From positions 1 to 14,290 of the forward strand of contig JACQXL010000006.1 in the NCBI GenBank assembly GCA_016208805.1: a stretch of 14,290 bases of DNA, given 5' to 3'. Positions 6,373 through 11,954 of this stretch are shown piece after piece. The translations under genes were made by a program, and so were the position numbers. Position 1 is the stretch's first letter; every line of letters starts with the position of its first letter. This DNA comes from Planctomycetota bacterium (GTDB taxonomy: Bacteria > Planctomycetota > MHYJ01 > JACQXL01). The notes beneath the pieces were generated by a model. The model did no database searches. It had not been told where the DNA came from and saw nothing but the letters and a program-made list of their open reading frames with translations.

Positions 6373-7290
6373 ATGCCAGATTTACACCGGCTTAAGACCT
6401 ATCCGATAAAAGAGCGCAAGAATCTTGTCCGGATAGAGCAATTTGCCAAACTTATTAAACCATCCAAAGAGTTTGCCGCATTCTTTGATTCGTTGCCCGA
6501 TATCCTGGGCGGGCGTGATTTGAACCGCTTGATTGATGCGATTGTCCGGGCGCATCAGAATAAACACTTGGTCGGTGTCGGCCTGGGCGCGCATATTATT
6601 AAATGCGGGCTTTCTACTGTTATTATTGACTTGATGGAACAGGGCGTGATTAAGGCCGTGGCGCTGAACGGCGCTGGCGCAATCCACGATTACGAGATAT
6701 CGTTGATTGGCGCCACATCCGAGGATGTCGGCGAGACAATCAAGAACGGCCGGTTCGGCATGGCCGAAGAGACTGCCTTCGCCTTCGCACGCGCCTGCCG
6801 TGAAGCCACACAGAAGAAAGAGGGATTGGGCAGGGCATTCGGGAATATGATTATCAAGGATAAAAATAAGCACGCTGATTATAGTATTATGGCGACCGCG
6901 GCCAAACTCAATATCCCCTGCACGCTCCATATCGCCATCGGCACCGATACGGTTCATATGCATCCCTGTATTTCCGGTGATGAACTGGGTAAAGCCGCCC
7001 TGGCTGATTTCCATATCTTTACGGATGTCATCTGCAAACTTAATAAAGGCGTCTGGCTGAATATCGGCTCGGCCGTGATTCTGCCGGAAGTATTCCTGAA
7101 GGCGGTGGCCATTGCCCGCAACCTGGGCCATAAACTACAGGAATTTACTACGGCCAATCTGGATATGATACAGCACTACCGCCCGCGCCAGAATGTCACC
7201 GGCCGGCCGGTCAGCGATGGGATAAATATCACGGCTCAACACGAGATAATCCTGCCGCTTTTGAGGTTAGGAGTATTGAGCAAATTATGA
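6373..7290 (+). CDS. Deoxyhypusine-synthase-like protein, role unknown
   Basis: The 305-residue protein resembles the deoxyhypusine synthase superfamily. It has a glycine-rich GVGLGAHIIKCGLS (68-81), then VIIDLMEQGVIKAVALNGAGAIHDYEI (83-109), and later HMHP (195-198) and LNIGSAVILPEVFLKAVAIARNL (229-251). These fit the NAD-binding Rossmann core, but I assign the family from memory with moderate confidence. True deoxyhypusine synthase modifies eukaryotic and archaeal eIF5A, which bacteria lack; bacterial relatives are usually homospermidine-synthase-like or uncharacterised. The gene overlaps hldE by 4 bp (ATGA, 7287-7290), so it is translated with the heptose pathway. No Shine-Dalgarno sequence is visible, and the leader is largely the MITE-like element. 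Confidence 0.6.
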   Translation: MPDLHRLKTYPIKERKNLVRIEQFAKLIKPSKEFAAFFDSLPDILGGRDLNRLIDAIVRAHQNKHLVGVGLGAHIIKCGLSTVIIDLMEQGVIKAVALNGAGAIHDYEISLIGATSEDVGETIKNGRFGMAEETAFAFARACREATQKKEGLGRAFGNMIIKDKNKHADYSIMATAAKLNIPCTLHIAIGTDTVHMHPCISGDELGKAALADFHIFTDVICKLNKGVWLNIGSAVILPEVFLKAVAIARNLGHKLQEFTTANLDMIQHYRPRQNVTGRPVSDGINITAQHEIILPLLRLGVLSKL

Positions 7291-8738
7291 AAGACTTGAT
7301 TAACAAACTCGGCTCGCCCCGGATTATGGTTGTCGGCGACATCATTCTTGATAAGTATATTTATGGCACAGTAAACCGGATATCGCCTGAAGCGCCCATC
7401 CAGATATTAAATGCCCAGCATGAAGAATTACGTCTGGGCGGTGCGGCCAATGTGGCGCATAATCTGGTAACGCTCGGCGCCCGGGCATCTATTTGCGGCG
7501 TCATCGGCGGGGATGACCCCGGCCGCGCCGTTAAAACCATCGCCCGTAACACCCATATCAATACTGGCGGACTGTTTATTGACCCGGCCCGCACCACACC
7601 GGTCAAGACCCGCCTGATTGCCCATAACCAACAGGTTTTAAGGGTAGATAATGAAAAACCGTCTCCGGTTTACACCGCAATAGAACAACGGCTGATAAAA
7701 TACCTGAAAGCCAATATAAAGAATTACGACGCTATCCTTGTCTCGGACTATAATAAAGGTACCCTGACCAATACCTTACTGAAAACTCTTACTTCGTTAG
7801 GCCGGGCGCATCGCAAACCGATTATTATTGACCCCAAGGGCAAAGATTATCGCAAATATTATAGAGCCACGGCGATTACGCCGAACCGGCAGGAGGCGGA
7901 ATTAGCCACAGGTATTGAGATAACTGATGCTGCCTCACGCCGACAGGCGGCACGGGAACTTGTTAACAATGCCAAACTTGACTTTGTGATTATCACCTTG
8001 GGCGAGAAAGGACTATATTTACTGGATAAGAAAGGTAAGGAGTTCTACGACCCGGCCCGACCCCTGAGGGTCTATGATGTCACCGGCGCGGGCGATACGG
8101 TTTTAGCGACATTGGGCATTGCCTTTGCCGGCGGATTAAACTACACCGACGCATTACATCTGGCCAACCTCGCGGCCGGCGTGGTGGTCAGCAAGGTCGG
8201 TACTGCCACCGTCACCAGGCAGGAAATCATTGAACATTACCGGAATCTGAATGACTCGGTCAGCGGGAATAAATTAGTGTCCCTGAAAGAACTATCCGAT
8301 GCCTTAAAGAATAAACGGCCTGCCGGTAACAAGATAGTCTTCACCAACGGCTGTTTTGATATCCTTCATCCCGGTCATATTGCCACATTAGAATTTGCCA
8401 GTTCTCAGGGCGATATTCTGGTGGTCGGACTGAATTCAGACAAATCAGTCCAGCGGATAAAAGGGCCGGGCAGACCGATTATGAATCAGGCCCAGCGGGC
8501 CGGAGTTCTGGCCGGCCTGGCGGCTGTGGATTATATCGTTCTGTTTGACGAGCCCACGCCTATAAAACTCATCAAGGCCATTAAACCGGATGTCCTGGTC
8601 AAGGGTGCGGACTGGAAACAAGACAAAATAGTAGGCAGGCAGTATGTGGCTAAAGTATTAATCGTTCCTTTAGTAAAAGGACTTTCTACCACAGATATAA
8701 TTAAAAGGATAAAACGAGCCACAGATTACACAGATTAA
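7287..8738 (+). CDS. hldE: Bifunctional heptose-7-phosphate kinase / heptose-1-phosphate adenylyltransferase
   Basis: HldE makes the ADP-heptose precursor of LPS core. The N-terminal kinase domain (1 to about 315) phosphorylates D-glycero-beta-D-manno-heptose 7-phosphate. The C-terminal nucleotidyltransferase domain (about 345-475) adds AMP to the resulting 1-phosphate. The ribokinase-type domain shows LRLGGAANVAHNL (48-60) and DVTGAGDT (264-271) with catalytic Asp270. The transferase domain shows FTNGCFDILHPGH (352-364) with the HxGH motif, and VKGADW (438-443). The length of 483 is normal. The start overlaps the preceding gene by 4 bp. The last residues (ATDYTD) and the stop codon come from an interspersed repeat that follows the family's usual end near STTDIIKRI. 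The next gene, gmhA, supplies the earlier step. Confidence 0.95.
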   Translation: MKDLINKLGSPRIMVVGDIILDKYIYGTVNRISPEAPIQILNAQHEELRLGGAANVAHNLVTLGARASICGVIGGDDPGRAVKTIARNTHINTGGLFIDPARTTPVKTRLIAHNQQVLRVDNEKPSPVYTAIEQRLIKYLKANIKNYDAILVSDYNKGTLTNTLLKTLTSLGRAHRKPIIIDPKGKDYRKYYRATAITPNRQEAELATGIEITDAASRRQAARELVNNAKLDFVIITLGEKGLYLLDKKGKEFYDPARPLRVYDVTGAGDTVLATLGIAFAGGLNYTDALHLANLAAGVVVSKVGTATVTRQEIIEHYRNLNDSVSGNKLVSLKELSDALKNKRPAGNKIVFTNGCFDILHPGHIATLEFASSQGDILVVGLNSDKSVQRIKGPGRPIMNQAQRAGVLAGLAAVDYIVLFDEPTPIKLIKAIKPDVLVKGADWKQDKIVGRQYVAKVLIVPLVKGLSTTDIIKRIKRATDYTD

Positions 8739-8756
8739 ATCCGTGAAATCCGTGGC
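8718..8756. repeat. Interspersed GATTAA-type repeat (copy D) overlapping hldE
   Basis: The element has GCCAC and GTGGC ends around ACAGATTACACAGATTAA and ATCCGTGAAATCC. Its first half is translated as the last six residues of HldE and supplies the TAA stop. Its second half fills the gap before gmhA. Confidence 0.75.
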
Positions 8757-8773
8757 AGTGATGGGATGGTAAA

Positions 8774-9349
8774 ATGAAAGATGTAATATCAAATATAACC
8801 TATCAGTTAATTGAATTAGCCGAGATAAAGTATAGTATGCTCGGCCAGGCAGACGTAATTGCCCGCATCGCCGATAAAGTCATCAGGGCGCTCAAGTCCG
8901 GAAAAAAGGTAGTGCTGTTTGGTAACGGCGGCAGTGCGGCCGATGCCCAGCACATCGCGGCCGAGATTGTCGGCACATTCAACCGCCGTAACCGTAAGGC
9001 ACTGCCGGCTATTGCGCTGACTACTAATACATCTAATCTAACGGCTATCGGAAATGACTTCGGGTTTGATAATGTATTTTCCAGACAGGTGGAAGGGCTG
9101 ATTAATAAAGGCGATGCGGTGATTGCCCTGTCCACAAGCGGCAACTCTGCCAATGTGCTGAACGGTATCAAGGCGGCCCGCCGGAGCGGGGCTTTTACCA
9201 TAGGATTTACGGGCAGCAAAACCAATAAACTAAAGAAACTGGCCCATCTTTGTTTCCCGGCGCCTGCGACACAGACACCAAGAATCCAGGAATGCCATAT
9301 TACGGTCGGGCATATTATCTGCGAGTTGATAGATAACGCCTTTAAGTAA
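8774..9349 (+). CDS. gmhA: Sedoheptulose-7-phosphate isomerase
   Basis: GmhA converts sedoheptulose 7-phosphate to D-glycero-D-manno-heptose 7-phosphate, the first committed step of ADP-heptose synthesis and the source of the HldE substrate. The 191-residue length is typical. A single SIS domain shows FGNGGSAADAQHIAAEIVG (49-67), SLV-type STSGNSANVLNGI (120-132) and RIQECHITVGHIICELID (170-187). His60, Glu64, Gln172 and His180 match the metal and catalytic residues expected for the family. The upstream GGGATGG is a weak Shine-Dalgarno sequence. The gene lies 35 bp past hldE, separated by a repeat. Confidence 0.95.
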   Translation: MKDVISNITYQLIELAEIKYSMLGQADVIARIADKVIRALKSGKKVVLFGNGGSAADAQHIAAEIVGTFNRRNRKALPAIALTTNTSNLTAIGNDFGFDNVFSRQVEGLINKGDAVIALSTSGNSANVLNGIKAARRSGAFTIGFTGSKTNKLKKLAHLCFPAPATQTPRIQECHITVGHIICELIDNAFK

Positions 9350-9350
9350 A

Positions 9351-9390
9351 CTGATTTAACGGATTTATCGGATTAATCTGCTCAATCCGC
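9351..9390. repeat. Interspersed GATTAA-type repeat (copy E)
   Basis: CTGATTTAACGGATTTATCG followed by GATTAATCTGCTCAATCCGC is a diverged member of the family. It starts directly after the gmhA stop codon and fills the gap to plsY. Confidence 0.5.
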
Positions 9391-9399
9391 TTACTAACG

Positions 9400-10146
9400 A
9401 TGATTTATTATATTATCTGCGCGGTTACCGGCTATCTCATCGGTTCTATACCGTTCGGGTATATCTTGGTGAAACTGATAAAGGGAATAGATATCCGCAC
9501 GGTAGGTAGTGGTAATATTGGGGCAACAAATGTGGCGAGAGTGCTTGGATTACCGTGGGGAATATTGTGTTTTTTATTAGACACAGCAAAGGGTTTTCTT
9601 ACTGCTTGGTATATATTTGATTTAGTTCTTCTGCTTCAGCACTATTTCGTTGGTGATAGCTATAATAACTTTGGACACGATATAATTATATCTTGTGTAG
9701 GACCGACTATTCCTATTGGTCTCACGGTTATTATAGGGCATCTTTTCCCTGTATATATTCGTTTTAGAGGTGGTAAAGGGGTTGCTACAGGTCTTGGGGT
9801 TTTCCTTGCTTTAATGCCTAAATCTACTTTAATTGCATTGGGTATTTGGCTGGTGTTTTTATTGACATTACGCTATGTTTCTTTGGCATCCATTATGGCT
9901 GCTATAGCATTAGCCATAAGTTGCTATTATGAAATTTACATGTTCTCGCAATATGGAATTTACATGTTCTCGCAAACCGTATTCACAATTAAATATGAGG
10001 AGTGGTGGAAATGCGAAGTAATCAGTTTAATATCTATTTCTCTTGTTTCGCTGTTAATTATCCTTAAGCACATCCCCAACATCAAGCGTTTGATTGTCGG
10101 CACCGAGCCGAAGGTGCGGTTATGGGGAAAGAAATCGTCCACTTAA
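9400..10146 (+). CDS. plsY: Acyl-phosphate:glycerol-3-phosphate acyltransferase
   Basis: PlsY is an inner-membrane enzyme that acylates glycerol-3-phosphate to lysophosphatidic acid. All three conserved cytoplasmic motifs are present: GSGNIGATNVAR (36-47), GHLFPVYIRFRGGKG (113-127) and KHIPNIKRLIVGTEPK (223-238). Several hydrophobic segments lie between them. At 248 residues it is longer than the usual roughly 200, with additions near residues 75-105 and 175-205. The second includes an 8-residue tandem duplication. Composition is uneven: 9661-9720 has 19 G or C in 60, against 28 at 9421-9480 and 32 at 10081-10140. No clear Shine-Dalgarno sequence precedes the ATG. With gpsA two genes downstream it forms a phosphatidic-acid pair. 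Confidence 0.93.
   Translation: MIYYIICAVTGYLIGSIPFGYILVKLIKGIDIRTVGSGNIGATNVARVLGLPWGILCFLLDTAKGFLTAWYIFDLVLLLQHYFVGDSYNNFGHDIIISCVGPTIPIGLTVIIGHLFPVYIRFRGGKGVATGLGVFLALMPKSTLIALGIWLVFLLTLRYVSLASIMAAIALAISCYYEIYMFSQYGIYMFSQTVFTIKYEEWWKCEVISLISISLVSLLIILKHIPNIKRLIVGTEPKVRLWGKKSST
9931..9978 (+). repeat. 24-bp tandem duplication inside plsY
   Basis: Two 24-bp copies (9931-9954, 9955-9978) share AATTTACATGTTCTCGCAA exactly. They are read in frame as EIYMFSQY and GIYMFSQT (residues 178-193). The near identity indicates a recent duplication. Confidence 0.9.
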
Positions 10147-10182
10147 GCCCCTAAAAACCTCTAAAATCCCCCTTAAGTGGAC
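10137..10182. repeat. Inverted repeat across the plsY stop codon
   Basis: GTCCACTTAAG (10137-10147) and CTTAAGTGGAC (10172-10182) are perfect 11-bp inverted repeats with a 24-base loop. The left arm encodes the last residues of PlsY and its TAA stop. The right arm runs into an 11-bp direct repeat of TGGACACTT. No T-tract follows, so a classical intrinsic terminator is unlikely; a small mobile or regulatory palindrome is possible. Confidence 0.65.
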
Positions 10183-10280
10183 ACTTAATGGACACTTCCA
10201 ACGATATATTTCCCTGATTTTGTGCTTAAATATTACCGGCAGGGATATACCGGAGGGGGACATCCCTGGGGTGTAGCATA

Positions 10281-10370
10281 GACACTACCCTACCGTCTAT
10301 GGGACACTACCCTACCGTCTATGGGACACTACCCTACCGTCTATGGGACACTACCCTACCGTCTACTGGG
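10281..10370. repeat. 22-bp tandem array (three perfect copies and one variant)
   Basis: Units start at 10281, 10303, 10325 and 10347. The first three are identical, and the fourth changes after GTCTA. The core is ACTACCCTACCGTCTA. The first copy is also flanked so that CATAGAC and GTCTATG form 7-bp inverted arms around ACTACCCTACC. Copies are contiguous without spacers. The core (ACTACCC, then ACCGT, with GGGA before the core) is also found in the degenerate array at 1669-1930. Confidence 0.95.
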
Positions 10371-10420
10371 ATATACCCGTATCCCCTTGTCCGGGGTCCG
10401 TGGTATAGAACAAGATTATC

Positions 10421-10449
10421 TTGACCCATTAATCAAAAATGGCTAAACT
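10421..10449 (+). promoter_or_regulatory. Predicted promoter of the HTH-gpsA unit
   Basis: TTGACC (10421-10426) and TAAACT (10444-10449) are separated by 17 bp and match five and four of six consensus positions. The predicted start near 10456 leaves about 7 bases before the ATG, which agrees with the absence of a Shine-Dalgarno sequence. The 22-bp array ends 50 bp upstream of the -35 box, a typical place for activator sites. Confidence 0.4.
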
Positions 10450-10462
10450 CAATTAATTAATA

Positions 10463-10735
10463 ATGCCACGCAGACCAACTTTTATCAGGTTATCAGATGC
10501 CCAGAGGAAAGAGGTTACAGGGTTTATACATTATTGCCAGACCACGCGGGGCAAACTCCGTGACTGCATCCATGGTCAGGTCATCTGGTTTTCCGATAGA
10601 GGATTAAGTGTCAGTCAGATTGCTCGGCGGTTACATATTGCCAAATCAGTTGTCTGGAAATGCTTCAAAAACTACAGGGAGAAAGGAATTGAAGGATTGA
10701 AAGGGGCCAGAAACTTTACCTCACACAAATACTGA
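10463..10735 (+). CDS. Small HTH protein, IS630-transposase-like N-terminal domain
   Basis: The 90-residue protein begins LSDAQRKEV (10-18), has a helix-turn-helix at about 46-72 (RGLSVSQIARRLHIAKSVVWKCFKNY) and ends GIEGLKGARNFTSHKY. This matches the N-terminal DNA-binding domain of IS630-family transposases and related homeodomain-like HTH proteins. The DDE catalytic domain is absent, and gpsA follows immediately, so it is either a transposase remnant or a domesticated DNA-binding protein. The stop TGA (10733-10735) overlaps the gpsA ATG by one base, indicating coupled translation. A 22-bp tandem array and a candidate promoter lie just upstream. Its intact frame and operon position favour a retained regulator over random debris, but this is inference. 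Confidence 0.75.
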   Translation: MPRRPTFIRLSDAQRKEVTGFIHYCQTTRGKLRDCIHGQVIWFSDRGLSVSQIARRLHIAKSVVWKCFKNYREKGIEGLKGARNFTSHKY

Positions 10736-11742
10736 TGAAAGACCGCAGGTATAACATTCTTGTTTTAGGCGATGGCGGATGGGGCACGGCTTTGGCGATT
10801 CTGCTCCATAATAACGGCCATAAGGTCACGCTCTGGAGCAAGTTCCCGGAGTATGCCGAATACTTAAGACGTCACCACGAAAACACGAAATTTCTCCCCG
10901 GCGTCAAAATACCCCATGATATTTCCATTATCCCTGGAAATATCAAATCCGAAATCCGAAATCCGAAATCCGAAATAGTGGTGATGGCCGTGCCGACCCA
11001 GTATTGCCGCAGCGTCATCAAGGAATTACCGCCGCTCTGCCGGGTTCCCATCGTTTCCGTAGCCAAGGGCATAGAACAGAAAACCCTGAAACGGCCGAGC
11101 CAGATAATCAAAGAGGTGCTCAAGACCAATACTGTCGCGGTGCTTTCCGGCCCGAGCCACGCCGAAGAGGTCGCCCGGAGACTGCCGACCAGCGTAGTGG
11201 TTGCCTCAAAAGACCAGCAGTTAGCCAGACAATTACAATTAATATTTATGAACGAGTATTTCCGGGTCTATACCCAGGGCGATGTGGTCGGCGTGGAAAC
11301 GGCCGGCGCAGTGAAGAATATCATTGCTATTGCGGCCGGTATTGTGGACGGTCTGGGTTTGGGTGATAATGCCAAATCTGCCTTGCTTACGCGCGGGATG
11401 GTGGAGATTGCCCGTTTAGGCGAGGCAATGGGCGCCCGGAAAGAGACCTTTTTCGGGCTGGCCGGTATCGGCGACCTGATTACCACCTGCATCTCGCCGC
11501 ACGGCCGGAACCGGGCCGTCGGACTCCGGCTCGGCAAGGGCGAGACCCTCAAACACATTCTGGCCTCTATGGAACAGGTGGCCGAAGGTATCTGGACAAC
11601 AAAGGCCGCTCTGAAACTGGCCAAACAATATAAGGTGGAAATGCCTATTACCGGAGAGGTCTATAATGTCCTCTTTAAGAGCAAAGACCCCAAAAAGGCA
11701 GTATATAGTTTAATGACCCGAAAACCAAAAGCGGAGAATTAA
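10735..11742 (+). CDS. gpsA: NAD(P)-dependent glycerol-3-phosphate dehydrogenase
   Basis: GpsA reduces dihydroxyacetone phosphate to sn-glycerol 3-phosphate, the substrate of PlsY. The Rossmann motif is LGDGGWGTALA (11-21). Other landmarks are VVMAVPTQ (82-89), SVAKGIE with Lys111, LSGPSHAEEVA (137-147), AVKNIIAIAAG with catalytic Lys194, and GLAGIGDLITTC (241-252). The length of 335 is normal. The start overlaps the HTH gene stop and has no Shine-Dalgarno sequence, so translation is probably coupled. Two segments match dispersed repeats read in frame: residues 47-52 (HHENTK) and 71-81 (KSEIRNPKSEI). The second replaces the usual variable helix before the beta-strand leading into AVPTQ. Catalytic and binding motifs are intact, so activity is expected. 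Confidence 0.95.
   Translation: MKDRRYNILVLGDGGWGTALAILLHNNGHKVTLWSKFPEYAEYLRRHHENTKFLPGVKIPHDISIIPGNIKSEIRNPKSEIVVMAVPTQYCRSVIKELPPLCRVPIVSVAKGIEQKTLKRPSQIIKEVLKTNTVAVLSGPSHAEEVARRLPTSVVVASKDQQLARQLQLIFMNEYFRVYTQGDVVGVETAGAVKNIIAIAAGIVDGLGLGDNAKSALLTRGMVEIARLGEAMGARKETFFGLAGIGDLITTCISPHGRNRAVGLRLGKGETLKHILASMEQVAEGIWTTKAALKLAKQYKVEMPITGEVYNVLFKSKDPKKAVYSLMTRKPKAEN
10873..10890. repeat. CACCACGAAAACACGAAA repeat inside gpsA
   Basis: This sequence is close to the CCACAAAGACACAAAG and CACCACAAAGGCACGAAG copies flanking the element at 11743-11948. It is read in frame as residues 47-52 of GpsA, where relatives have similar residues (ENxKYLPG), so some of the match could be chance. Confidence 0.45.
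10945..10976. repeat. 7-bp AAATCCG tandem repeat inside gpsA
   Basis: Four full copies and a partial fifth of AAATCCG span 32 bp. A 7-base unit read in triplets gives a seven-residue cycle, KSEIRNP, seen as residues 71-81. This GAAATCCGAAATCC type is a familiar dispersed repeat in metagenome-derived genomes. Confidence 0.9.
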
Positions 11743-11948
11743 CCACAAAGACACAAAGTGACTCTTTTGTCACCCTGAGCCCTTCGCTCCCTGTCATTCT
11801 GAGGGAGCGGAAGCGACCGAAGAATCTCGTTACGCTCAGGGTAAACTCCGCGAAGGGTCTCGTTACTTATTAGATTCTTCGCTTCGCTCAGAATGACAGA
11901 CGAAGGGGCTCAGAATGACACCTTTGTGACCTTCGTGCCTTTGTGGTG
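11743..11948. repeat. Nested palindromic element between gpsA and ispD
   Basis: The outer pair is CCACAAAGACACAAAG (11743-11758), directly after the gpsA stop codon, and the inverted CCTTTGTGACCTTCG...TTTGTGG (11921-11946), just before ispD. Inside lies an element bounded by TGTCATTCTGAG (11792-11803) and CTCAGAATGACA (11887-11898), carrying GAAGAATCT arms and a second CTCAGAATGACA at 11909-11920. It fills the whole gap and contains no gene. Confidence 0.8.
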
Positions 11949-11954
11949 AAACAA

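Larger units (their letters stand above)
10147..10462. other. Intergenic region between plsY and the HTH gene
   Basis: The gap of about 316 bp holds the right arm of the plsY inverted repeat, a TGGACACTT direct repeat (10178-10197), an inverted repeat with arms CAGGGAT and ATCCCTG (10240-10268), a 22-bp tandem array (10281-10370), a short palindrome GGGATA...TATCCC next to it, and a candidate promoter (10421-10449). I see no gene in it. Confidence 0.7.

Noticed and set aside
6382..7131. Long minus-strand open frame (249 codons)
   Set aside because: It lies wholly opposite the deoxyhypusine-synthase-like gene, whose product has clear family-like motifs, and the antisense product resembles nothing known to me.
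10094..10276. Plus-strand 60-codon frame after plsY
   Set aside because: It overlaps the plsY end in another frame, has no ribosome binding site and crosses palindromic repeats.
10463..10735. Active IS630 insertion sequence
   Set aside because: Only the HTH domain is encoded, no DDE domain or matching terminal inverted repeats are seen, and gpsA begins at the stop codon.
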